From Aliikangiella marina (lineage in GTDB: Bacteria; Pseudomonadota; Gammaproteobacteria; Enterobacterales; Kangiellaceae), in contig NZ_VIKR01000004.1 in assembly GCF_007004765.1 (NCBI RefSeq), forward strand, positions 434,001 through 498,000: DNA of 64,000 nucleotides, read 5' to 3'. This document shows, piece by piece, positions 52,960 through 61,070 of this stretch. How positions within the stretch are numbered: the first letter of the stretch is position 1; every line of letters begins with the position of its first letter. The notes beneath the pieces are model-generated. The model searched no databases. It was not told where the DNA came from and worked only from the letters and a program-made list of their open reading frames with translations. The position numbers were made by a program, and so were the translations under genes.

Positions 52960-54501
52960 ATGACTGATGCGAAGGATAAAGAATCGATCGAGTACTTGGA
53001 TGTGTTAATTGTTGGCGCCGGAATTTCAGGTATTGGTATGTGTTACCAGCTAAAAAATCAACGCCCCAACGATAAGTTTGCGGTAATTGAAAGCCGAGCA
53101 AACTTCGGCGGCACCTGGGACTTGTTTAAATATCCAGGGATCCGATCAGATTCAGATATGTATACTTTCGCTTATTCTTTTAAACCATGGACTGATCGAG
53201 AACATATCGGTTCTGCAGAGCGAATCAATCATTATTTAACCGAGCTAGTTGACGACGCAAACTTAAAACAATTTATGCGTTTTGAACAAAAGGTAGTCTC
53301 AGGAGACTGGGACTCCAACAACAATCACTGGCTCATGACCATCGAAAAGTCGAGTGGTGAACGTTACCAAATAGCGACCAAGTTTCTAACCTGTTGCGCC
53401 GGTTATTATAATTATGAGCAGGGCTATCTTCCTCGATTTACTGATTATGACAAATATCAGGGCGTGATTGCCCATCCACAACATTGGCCGGAAGATCTTG
53501 ACTACAAGAATAAAACGGTTTTAGTTATTGGTAGCGGCGCAACTGCGGTTACCATCGTTCCTAATATGGCTGAACAAGCTGCAAAAGTCACCATGCTGCA
53601 ACGCTCTCCGACTTACATAGTATCGCGGCCAGCCTCTGACTTATTGTTTCGAATTTTAAGTCATATTCTACCGAGTCAACTAACCAACAAAATCATGCGA
53701 GCTAAATATATTTCACTTCAACAGTTAGTTTATATCGTCTGTCAAAAGTTTCCCAAACTAATGAAAATGTTAATACGCTGGGAAAACAAAAAAGTACTCA
53801 ATGATAAGTCGCAAGTGGATATTCACTTTAAGCCTCAATACAATCCATGGGACCAAAGAATGTGTCTTGATCCCGAAGCTAAGTTATTCAACTCCATTAA
53901 TCAAGGAAAGACTGAGATCGTGACAAACCATATCGAGCGGTTTACTGATAAAGGCGTTGTCCTTAAAGATGGAACGCAAATTAACGCCGATATTATCGTC
54001 CCCGCGACAGGTCTAGAACTTCAGCTTTGGGGCAAGATGAACCTCACTATTGACGGCGCCGAAATTGACAGTAGTCGGCTAACCAATTACAAGGGCATGA
54101 TGTTTAGTCAAGTGCCGAATTTCGTTTGGATATTTGGATACACCAATGCGTCATGGACCTTAAAAGCTGAATTAACTTTTGATTATATTTGCCGGTTGTT
54201 AGCCTACATGGAAGACAACCAGTATCAGAGTGTTTACCCTTATCGAGCGCCTGACGCACCTCAAGAAAAAATTGTAGCACTCAAGTCTGGCTACATCATG
54301 AGAGCGCTAGATTGGTTACCCTCGCAAGGTTCTCAGTTTCCTTGGTGCAATAAGGATCTATACTTTAAGGACATGTTTGCGATAAAAAGAAGTCGGCTGG
54401 ATGATGGTGTTTTAAGATTTGATGATAACCGGCCTTTAAGTGAATTTCATTCGTACGAGACACCGACACCCAATAAACGGGGAACAAAAACAGCGGCTTG
54501 A
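52960..54501 (+). CDS. Flavin-containing/Baeyer-Villiger monooxygenase
   Basis: 513 aa. The FAD motif GAGISGIGMCYQL is near residue 20, NFGGTWDLFKYPGIRSDSDM follows near 52, the BVMO fingerprint-like YQGVIAHPQHWP is near 168 and the NADPH motif VIGSGATAV near 190. It matches EthA/MymA-type BVMOs, which convert ketones to esters with NADPH and O2. Downstream are an alpha/beta hydrolase and an SDR, the other enzymes expected for ketone-ester breakdown. It may be controlled by the divergent AraC regulator. Confidence 0.9.
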   Translation: MTDAKDKESIEYLDVLIVGAGISGIGMCYQLKNQRPNDKFAVIESRANFGGTWDLFKYPGIRSDSDMYTFAYSFKPWTDREHIGSAERINHYLTELVDDANLKQFMRFEQKVVSGDWDSNNNHWLMTIEKSSGERYQIATKFLTCCAGYYNYEQGYLPRFTDYDKYQGVIAHPQHWPEDLDYKNKTVLVIGSGATAVTIVPNMAEQAAKVTMLQRSPTYIVSRPASDLLFRILSHILPSQLTNKIMRAKYISLQQLVYIVCQKFPKLMKMLIRWENKKVLNDKSQVDIHFKPQYNPWDQRMCLDPEAKLFNSINQGKTEIVTNHIERFTDKGVVLKDGTQINADIIVPATGLELQLWGKMNLTIDGAEIDSSRLTNYKGMMFSQVPNFVWIFGYTNASWTLKAELTFDYICRLLAYMEDNQYQSVYPYRAPDAPQEKIVALKSGYIMRALDWLPSQGSQFPWCNKDLYFKDMFAIKRSRLDDGVLRFDDNRPLSEFHSYETPTPNKRGTKTAA

Positions 54502-54543
54502 ATTATCGGCCCCAATGAGTCTTAAAGCACCAATACGTAGCCT

Positions 54544-55371
54544 ATGTCAGAAGTAAGCACGAAACCACCAATAGTCTTGATTCACGGAATGTGGAGTACG
54601 CCCGCTGTATTTGATGATCTTAAGTCATTTTTTGTATCGCACGGATTTAGCGTTTATACACCAAGCCTACCGGCTCACTTTGATAAGCAGACAATGACTC
54701 AGCCCGATATAGAGCAACTGAAACAGACGTCTTTCGAAAACTATGTGGAGAGTATTTTAACCTTTGTCCAATCATTTGATCACAAACCAGTTCTACTTGG
54801 TCATTCAATGGGAGGACTCATCGCACAAGTCGTTGCAAGTAAAACTTCCTGTTTAGGACTAATTTTGTTGTCGTCCGCTGCTCCGGCGGGGATAAATGGT
54901 TGGAGCTGGAGTGTGATAAGAACCTTTGGTCATAACATTTTAAAATTTCCGCTATGGAACGCGTGTACCGAGCTTAAGCTAACTAATATACGCTATGGCA
55001 TCGCCAATGCTCAGTCCGCAGAGCTGCAACAAGATATCGATAAAATTTCAACGTTGGAATCCGGAAGAGTCACCTGGCAACTCGGAATGTGGTTTCTTTA
55101 CCGTAAACCTAAAAACCAAGTTAATTATACCGATGTCAATTGTCCGGTTTTAATCATTGGCGGAGATCATGACAAAATCACGCCGATAAAAATTCAAAAA
55201 GTACTTCATGAAAAATATCGAGAACGATCAACATTAAAGATTATCCAAGGAGCTTGCCACTGGACTGTTGGTGGGCGTTTCTTTCAGGACGTTACCGTCT
55301 GTATATCACAATGGTTGAAAACGACATCAGTATTAAATAGTTACTCAGCATTAAGCAGTAACCACGAATAA
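54544..55371 (+). CDS. Alpha/beta hydrolase of the BVMO operon
   Basis: 275 aa. It has the oxyanion strand VLIHGMWSTPAVFDDL, the nucleophile elbow GHSMGGLIAQVVAS (Ser near residue 96), the acid in GGDHDKITP near 216 and the catalytic His in ACHWTVGG near 240. It follows the BVMO gene by 42 bases and is followed by the SDR gene. It could hydrolyse the ester made by the monooxygenase; this is inference from the operon. Confidence 0.88.
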   Translation: MSEVSTKPPIVLIHGMWSTPAVFDDLKSFFVSHGFSVYTPSLPAHFDKQTMTQPDIEQLKQTSFENYVESILTFVQSFDHKPVLLGHSMGGLIAQVVASKTSCLGLILLSSAAPAGINGWSWSVIRTFGHNILKFPLWNACTELKLTNIRYGIANAQSAELQQDIDKISTLESGRVTWQLGMWFLYRKPKNQVNYTDVNCPVLIIGGDHDKITPIKIQKVLHEKYRERSTLKIIQGACHWTVGGRFFQDVTVCISQWLKTTSVLNSYSALSSNHE

Positions 55372-55383
55372 AGATTAAAGACG

Positions 55384-56205
55384 ATGAACATACACTGGAA
55401 AGAGAAAGTCATTTTAATTACAGGGGCGGGCTCGGGTATAGGACAATCTCTCGCTAGACTGTTAGCAAGTTTAGGTGGTCGATTGATCATAACGGATAAA
55501 GATGCAACTAGCTTAACAAGCATTACCGAAGAACTCGCGGAATCTATCGAGATCGCACAAGTTGCCGATGTGAGTAATCCAGATGACTGGCAGGCTTTGT
55601 ATCAAAAAATAGATAATCAAATCGGGTATATTGATGTTCTCGTCAACAATGCGGGAATGTCTTCATTTGGCTTTTTTGATGAGACCGCCGAAGCGCTTTT
55701 CGATCAGGTCATGGCCGTTAACTTTCAAGGGGTTGTTTATGGCTGTCGCTACAGTTTACCATTGCTAGAAAAATCTTCACGTGGCCTAATCGTTAATGTT
55801 GCTTCAATTTTCGGCCTCATAACCGTCCCCATGATGACTCCTTATCACTCGTCAAAGTTTGCGGTTAAAGGATTTAGCGAGGCGTTAAAACACGACTTAA
55901 AGTATCAACATAAATCGATCGACGTTATCTGTGTTATGCCTGGCGGCATAAAAACTAATATTGCCAAAAATACAATTACGACCGAAAGAGAGAATGCGCA
56001 AGTCACGCGATTATTTGACTCGGCAGCAATAACAACACCCGAACAAGCCGCGATTAAAATTGAACAAGGTATGCGTAACCTTAAATTCAGGCGGTTTATC
56101 GGTATCGACGCAAAAATAGTCGATAAACTTGTCAGGTGGTTTCCCAACAGTTATTACCACTTAACGAATCGATTGATGGGGTTGCATGGTTTTCTATCAA
56201 AGTAG
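55384..56205 (+). CDS. Short-chain dehydrogenase/reductase
   Basis: 273 aa. The NAD(P) motif TGAGSGIGQSLA is at the N-terminus. DVSN and NNAG follow, and the catalytic set is Ser in VNVASIFG with YHSSK (Tyr/Lys) near 160. The classical SDR could interconvert the alcohol and ketone substrates of the upstream BVMO. The gene starts 12 bases after the hydrolase stop, so the three genes form an operon. Confidence 0.92.
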   Translation: MNIHWKEKVILITGAGSGIGQSLARLLASLGGRLIITDKDATSLTSITEELAESIEIAQVADVSNPDDWQALYQKIDNQIGYIDVLVNNAGMSSFGFFDETAEALFDQVMAVNFQGVVYGCRYSLPLLEKSSRGLIVNVASIFGLITVPMMTPYHSSKFAVKGFSEALKHDLKYQHKSIDVICVMPGGIKTNIAKNTITTERENAQVTRLFDSAAITTPEQAAIKIEQGMRNLKFRRFIGIDAKIVDKLVRWFPNSYYHLTNRLMGLHGFLSK

Positions 56206-56436
56206 TCGGTAAATAGCAGCAAAGTTAAATTGTTGAACAGGCTAAATTTAAAATCGACAACAAGTGAATTGAATTTTTCACTCAGTCCGATTAGTGTAGA
56301 GACACATTTGGCTAGATGACGACACTAGGAACCTTAGGCTCCACAACTCACGATACCGTTTCTATCTTGTGACGGCGTGACTTACCTCTGTTCATTATCT
56401 AGCCAATCTAACTTTTAGTCATTGAAATAGAACCGC

Positions 56437-57066
56437 ATGCAAACACCATCACGATATTTAAATTTCTTTATCGCAGCTTTTGTCAGTGTTTATTTTCCAT
56501 CTGTTGCCGCAACAAACCTCCCAGAGGCTTATCAGCCTTGCGCTACTTGCCATGGTGAAAACGCAGAAGGAAATAGCACGCTCTCGTCACCAGCAATTGC
56601 CGGTATGGAAGCATGGTATATCACTCGACAATTAAACAACTTTAAAAAAGATAGGCGCGGTACAAAGCCCGCTGATACTTATGGTGCTCAGATGATAGCC
56701 GTGAGTAAACCACTGAGTGACAAAACAATCGAGGAACTTGCCTCTGCACTCAGCCATCTTGAAAAAATAAAACCTAAGCAGGCTAAAGCGGGTGACCCGG
56801 AAGCAGGTAAGAAGTACTACTTTTCCAATTGCGCTTCTTGCCATGCCGTCAATGGACGTGGCAACGCCAGTCTCAAAGCACCGAGCTTGCTTGGATTGGA
56901 TGAAGCGTACCTCACTCGCCAACTCATGCACTTTCGTAAAGGCTTGCGAGGCACACACCGGCACGATGTGGCTGGCCGTAGGATGGCAATAATGGCACAA
57001 ATATTGACTGATGATAACGCCGTCGAAGATACCGTTGCCTTTATTCTTTCCTTAAATCATCGATAA
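56437..57066 (+). CDS. Dihaem cytochrome c (c4-like)
   Basis: 209 aa with a signal peptide (residues 1-25, ending SVAA) and two haem-attachment sites, CATCH (residue 32) and CASCH (near 131). Axial Met candidates are in each half (TYGAQMIAVSKPL, GRRMAIMAQIL). The duplicated halves are the layout of cytochrome c4, a periplasmic electron carrier to terminal oxidases. Monocistronic. Confidence 0.88.
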   Translation: MQTPSRYLNFFIAAFVSVYFPSVAATNLPEAYQPCATCHGENAEGNSTLSSPAIAGMEAWYITRQLNNFKKDRRGTKPADTYGAQMIAVSKPLSDKTIEELASALSHLEKIKPKQAKAGDPEAGKKYYFSNCASCHAVNGRGNASLKAPSLLGLDEAYLTRQLMHFRKGLRGTHRHDVAGRRMAIMAQILTDDNAVEDTVAFILSLNHR

Positions 57067-57143
57067 CTTTCTACTGCCGACGTTTTTGCCAAAGCCTAGT
57101 CAGTGAACAATTTTCGTTTTAGCTTAGTTTCGGGTTATCCTAT

Positions 57144-57929
57144 TCAAAGGTCACTGGATTTGATCTTTATATTAAGCAAATCGCCTAAAGAAAGTTTCAA
57201 GATAGGATTTTGTACCTTGTATTTATCGAGAATATCAACTATTCCGCCATCATAGGAAAGCTTGCTTAAGCCCGATTCAAATAACTTTAACTCAGCTACC
57301 GGCGCCACAATTTCGTCATCAGGTAAAATAAGCAAGTCAATCGATATACTGAATAAATACGCTTTCTCAAAACGTAGCTTAGGGTTAGATAAGATTATCT
57401 GTTCACACATCACTTCTGTGCATAACATCGAATCGATTTTATCGTTAACAAGTAGTTTGAGCCCCTCTAAGTGAGTCGGGTATTCGATGTATTCCAATTG
57501 ATTTTTAAGCGCATAGTCCAGTTCACCATTCGCCCCTTTTAGAATACCAAGTACCTGGCCGTTCTCACGTTTTTTTCGCGGCTCAACAAAATCATTTTCG
57601 ACTGAGATTACATAGGTGTCGAGCTTCACAATTTCTCGAAACAATAGCTGCGTTTGGTTCTGCTCAGGATATACAACTCTGGCTCCTATCCATAAGGTAT
57701 TATCGATAGTTGAGCGAGCAATAGCATTCTCAATAGTCGGAATAACTTTGATTTCAACTGAAACATCTTCTTGTTCAAAAGCTTTAATCACAATGTCTCG
57801 AGCGAAACCGAACTCTCCGGTTATCGGCTCATAGGGGACGGTATATAGTTGTAGCTTCTGATGAGATAAATCACTCGCACAACCAGTTAAAAACATCAGT
57901 AAAGAAAAAGTTGTCAGTAACCATTTCAT
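57144..57929 (-). CDS. Periplasmic solute-binding lipoprotein-like protein
   Basis: 261 aa from the ATG at 57929. It has a lipoprotein signal, MKWLLTTFSLLMFLTGCAS, with lipobox LTGC. The mature part resembles SBP_bac_3 (ABC polar amino-acid binding) proteins (YTVPYEPITGEFGFARDI, then LEGLKLLVNDKIDSMLC). Many stand-alone examples in marine gammaproteobacteria lack a permease, as here. The ligand is unknown. The frame opens earlier at 57995, but the lipobox decides this start. Confidence 0.75.
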   Translation of the reverse strand: MKWLLTTFSLLMFLTGCASDLSHQKLQLYTVPYEPITGEFGFARDIVIKAFEQEDVSVEIKVIPTIENAIARSTIDNTLWIGARVVYPEQNQTQLLFREIVKLDTYVISVENDFVEPRKKRENGQVLGILKGANGELDYALKNQLEYIEYPTHLEGLKLLVNDKIDSMLCTEVMCEQIILSNPKLRFEKAYLFSISIDLLILPDDEIVAPVAELKLFESGLSKLSYDGGIVDILDKYKVQNPILKLSLGDLLNIKIKSSDL

Positions 57930-58185
57930 CTTGCAAAATTCCTTGCTGTAAGTTAGCGGCGATGAGGCTAAATTTAAATCTGAAAAGTCCTTCAAAGCAC
58001 AATCTCAAGTTTAGCAGTATCAAAGCAAGTCTTGGTTGATTTTTGTCATATTCTCGCCCTATCTTGAAATGGCTTTTTTATCCCGCTTGCCAACTTATCA
58101 CAAGCGAATAGCAAGTGCTTAGTCTAGGCGTCGATTTGGTTAGTTAATGCGCTTATTTATCCAACGCGATCCCACTAAAAAACAA

Positions 58186-58205
58186 AACCACGCCTAAGCG
58201 TGGTT
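58186..58205 (-). terminator. Terminator of the fasciclin gene
   Basis: AACCACGC / GCGTGGTT is an 8-bp stem with a four-base loop, followed on the minus strand by TTTTGTTTTTT. It lies about 100 bases downstream of the fasciclin stop. No gene is seen between 57930 and 58302. Confidence 0.75.
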
Positions 58206-58302
58206 CTGTAGATGGTTCTAGAAACTTATCTCGCCGCGCTGCGATTACCTTGCAGCGGCTCTGTAGCTCAAGTTTCCTTGTAATCCCGCTCTTTGATGCG
58301 CT

Positions 58303-58809
58303 TTACTTTGGTAAGATTACAGAATCGATTACGTGAATAACACCATTGCTTGCTGCGATATCAGTTGCAACCACATTAGCGTTGTCAACTTTTACACCGC
58401 CGCCAGCAGTCGATATTTTGACTTCACTGCCCTGTGCAGTTTTCGCTTGAGACAAGCCTACAACATCTTTCGCTAACACTTTACCCGGAACAACATGATA
58501 AGTTAGTACGGCAACAAGTTTGTCTTTATTTTCCGGCTTTAAAAGATTTTCAACAGTACCTTCTGGAAGCTTAGCGAACGCTTCATTGGTTGGTGCGAAC
58601 ACAGTGAAAGGTCCATCGCTTTTAAGCGTGTCGACAAGGCCCGCCGCTTTTACCGCTGCAACTAAAGTACTGAATGACTCATTACCCGCGGCAACGTCTA
58701 CGATATCATTTGACTTTTTCTTTCCATAACTACCTGCAAAAACGGCGGTAGAAGCGAAAAGTGCGACTGTGAAGACAGCCAATACAAATTTATTTAACGA
58801 TTTAATCAT
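58303..58809 (-). CDS. Fasciclin-domain exported protein
   Basis: 168 aa from the ATG at 58809 ([20 protein letters not shown]); the frame opens earlier at 58887 but the signal peptide begins here. A single FAS1 domain occupies residues 35-168, with the standard blocks [20 protein letters not shown] and [17 protein letters not shown]1 domains mediate adhesion, but single-domain bacterial proteins of this kind have no established role. Transcribed alone. Confidence 0.9.
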   Translation of the reverse strand: MIKSLNKFVLAVFTVALFASTAVFAGSYGKKKSNDIVDVAAGNESFSTLVAAVKAAGLVDTLKSDGPFTVFAPTNEAFAKLPEGTVENLLKPENKDKLVAVLTYHVVPGKVLAKDVVGLSQAKTAQGSEVKISTAGGGVKVDNANVVATDIAASNGVIHVIDSVILPK

Positions 58810-59169
58810 GTTTTTCTCCAAGCATATAAGTTGAGTTGTTACCAAAAGCGTGTGGAAGTTTTTGTCGTGACTTTTCCAAATACACAAAGGTATCGATGAT
58901 CAAATACGCGCAAACCTTCTGACAGATCGAACTTTGGATTAAAAATGCCGGATTTAGGAAAGCTAAATGTTTCGACATGTAAACCCGCAAAGGTGACCAG
59001 TCGCTGGATCAAATTAACGAAGAATAATCTAAAAGTGTTTATCAACTGTATAAGTCTAATAAATCGAAAATTCGCCCTCTGAGTTAATTAATTATCATTG
59101 ATTTTATCGTGGTTCGGTTTAACATGGCGTAATATTTGACGTTTTTAATTGACGAAAGGGAGACATTTT
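58810..59169. other. Intergenic region, divergent genes
   Basis: About 360 bases between the divergent fasciclin and PH-domain genes. There are only shadow frames. The AT-rich stretch TTAATTAATTATCATTG (59084-59100) is a likely promoter zone; no defined operator or RNA is seen. Confidence 0.4.
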
Positions 59170-59541
59170 ATGGGACTGTTTTCAGGACTACTCGGCAATG
59201 CTGGAACCATTAATGCCGATAAGCTTGCAGAAGAGTATGGACAAATCCTGGCGCAAGGCGAAAGCTTTGAAATTGGGTTTGTTGTCATTCGAGACACTTT
59301 TATCTTTACCGATAAGCGACTGATTTTAGTTGATAAACAAGGAATTACTGGCAGGAAAGCAGAATACTTATCGATTCCCTACGGCAAAATCACTAAGTTT
59401 AGCGTCGAAACGGCGGGCCACTTTGATTTAGATGCCGATTTAAAAATCTGGGTTGGCAGCGATCCCAAACCGATCGAGAAGGAGTTTAACCGCAAAGTTA
59501 ACATTTATGATGTCCAAGCTGTACTTGCATCACATATATAA
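59170..59541 (+). CDS. PH-domain (bPH_1-like) protein
   Basis: 123 aa from the ATG at 59170, with GGGAG eight bases upstream (the frame opens at 59149). It matches the bacterial Pleckstrin-homology family known from YvbH-like proteins: FVVIRDTFIFTDKRLILVDK, then SIPYGKITKFSVETAG and LKIWVGSD. The function is unknown. Monocistronic, upstream of hemH but 155 bases away. Confidence 0.82.
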   Translation: MGLFSGLLGNAGTINADKLAEEYGQILAQGESFEIGFVVIRDTFIFTDKRLILVDKQGITGRKAEYLSIPYGKITKFSVETAGHFDLDADLKIWVGSDPKPIEKEFNRKVNIYDVQAVLASHI

Positions 59542-59696
59542 GGGTGTCGCTATTGGACTAAATCCTCATTTACTAACGGCACCGCAGATAATTCATTATC
59601 TCGGTGCTTTTGATGATAGACTTACCGCTAAATCGTGATCTAGCCATTTTAAAATCTCGTAAATTCTTCTGCTTAACAACGATAAGACTCAATTGA

Positions 59697-60776
59697 ATGA
59701 AATACCAGGGAAATCCAGACTATAGTCACAAGCAAACCGATAAGATTGGTGTTTTATTGACCAATCTCGGTACTCCTGAAGCACCGACCGCGCGCGCCTT
59801 GAAGCCTTACTTAAAAGAATTTCTTTCGGATCCAAGAGTAGTCGAAATACCTCGACTTGTTTGGTGGTTTATCCTCAATGGAATTATTTTAAACATCAGA
59901 CCTAAACGATCGGCAGAGGCTTATCAGTCGGTTTGGACTGAAGATGGCTCGCCGTTATTAGTCCATACCCGCGATCAAACCACTAAAATTCGCCAATCAC
60001 TGACTGAATCCTATGGCGATAAAATAATCGTTGAATTTGCCATGCGCTATGGAAACCCATCCATTAAGAGTGTGCTTGGCAAGATGATGGCTGAAGGCGT
60101 GAATAAGTTAGTTGTCCTCCCTCTTTATCCACAATATTCCGGGTCAACGACCGGCTCTACCTTTGATGCTATTGCCGCTGATTTTACTCAACGTCGTTAT
60201 CTACCTGAACTGCGATTTATTAATCATTATCACGATAACCCCGGTTACATTGATGCCATCGCCAACAAAATTAAATTGTTTCGCGAGCAACATGGAAAAG
60301 CTGACAAACTCATTTTCTCTTATCATGGAGTACCGAAGCGATATTTGCTTAACGGTGACCCCTACCACTGCGAGTGCCACAAAACAACGCGCTTAGTGGC
60401 CGAAAAACTCGGGCTCTATAAAGACGAATACATGACCTGTTTTCAATCGCGATTTGGCCGAGAAGAATGGCTCAAGCCCTATACTGATCACACCCTCAAA
60501 GCCCTCCCTTCTCAAGGAGTAAAAACGGTCCAAGTTGTTTGTCCGGGCTTCTCTTCGGACTGTTTGGAAACCATCGAGGAAATAGGTATGGAGAATAAAG
60601 AATATTTTATCGAATCAGGCGGCGAGGATTATCAGTATATTCCCGCACTCAATAGTGATGATGGACACATTGATGCGTTACTAAGCCTTCTGCATAGCAA
60701 CTTACACGGCTGGACCGTTGAAGAAAATTCTCGGATAAGATTTGAACAAGCCTCTCATTTTGGCGCGAAACAGTAG
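59697..60776 (+). CDS. hemH: Ferrochelatase
   Basis: 359 aa. Key blocks are GVLLTNLGTPEAP at the N-terminus, PLYPQYSGSTTGS near 140, the active-site His in FSYHGVPKRY near 208 and VCPGFSSDCLETIEE near 282. It inserts Fe2+ into protoporphyrin IX, the last step of haem synthesis, at the cytoplasmic membrane face. The small gene at 60791 follows by 14 bases and is probably co-transcribed. The haem-dependent KatG and the dihaem cytochrome are encoded in the same window. Confidence 0.96.
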   Translation: MKYQGNPDYSHKQTDKIGVLLTNLGTPEAPTARALKPYLKEFLSDPRVVEIPRLVWWFILNGIILNIRPKRSAEAYQSVWTEDGSPLLVHTRDQTTKIRQSLTESYGDKIIVEFAMRYGNPSIKSVLGKMMAEGVNKLVVLPLYPQYSGSTTGSTFDAIAADFTQRRYLPELRFINHYHDNPGYIDAIANKIKLFREQHGKADKLIFSYHGVPKRYLLNGDPYHCECHKTTRLVAEKLGLYKDEYMTCFQSRFGREEWLKPYTDHTLKALPSQGVKTVQVVCPGFSSDCLETIEEIGMENKEYFIESGGEDYQYIPALNSDDGHIDALLSLLHSNLHGWTVEENSRIRFEQASHFGAKQ

Positions 60777-60790
60777 GCTGCTGTAGCATC

Positions 60791-61054
60791 ATGAAAAATA
60801 GTCTTGATATTCATCAGTCCTTAAAAATCTTTCATTTGATCCGCGAACACGGTAAAAAAGTAGGCGAGGCGCATCGACTCAACGGTATCAATGCCGCTTC
60901 CGATTTTGATGGTTACACTGTTGAGCTTTGGGATGAAAATGTGCGCCTAACAATTTTTTTCCATAACAAGTATGACGTTGAATATAAACGAGCACTAGAA
61001 CTTGATGCCTTTTACGAAAAATTAAACGCCATCGCAAAAATGAAGTTCAAATGA
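60791..61054 (+). CDS. DUF3081-like small protein
   Basis: 87 aa, no signal peptide. It contains a FDGYTVELWDENVRLTIFFH segment and a VEYKRALELDAFYEKL helix. I recall similar gammaproteobacterial proteins as DUF3081, with no function. It starts 14 bases after hemH, so it may share that transcript. Confidence 0.6.
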   Translation: MKNSLDIHQSLKIFHLIREHGKKVGEAHRLNGINAASDFDGYTVELWDENVRLTIFFHNKYDVEYKRALELDAFYEKLNAIAKMKFK

Positions 61055-61070
61055 TCGATAAGTTGCGCGC

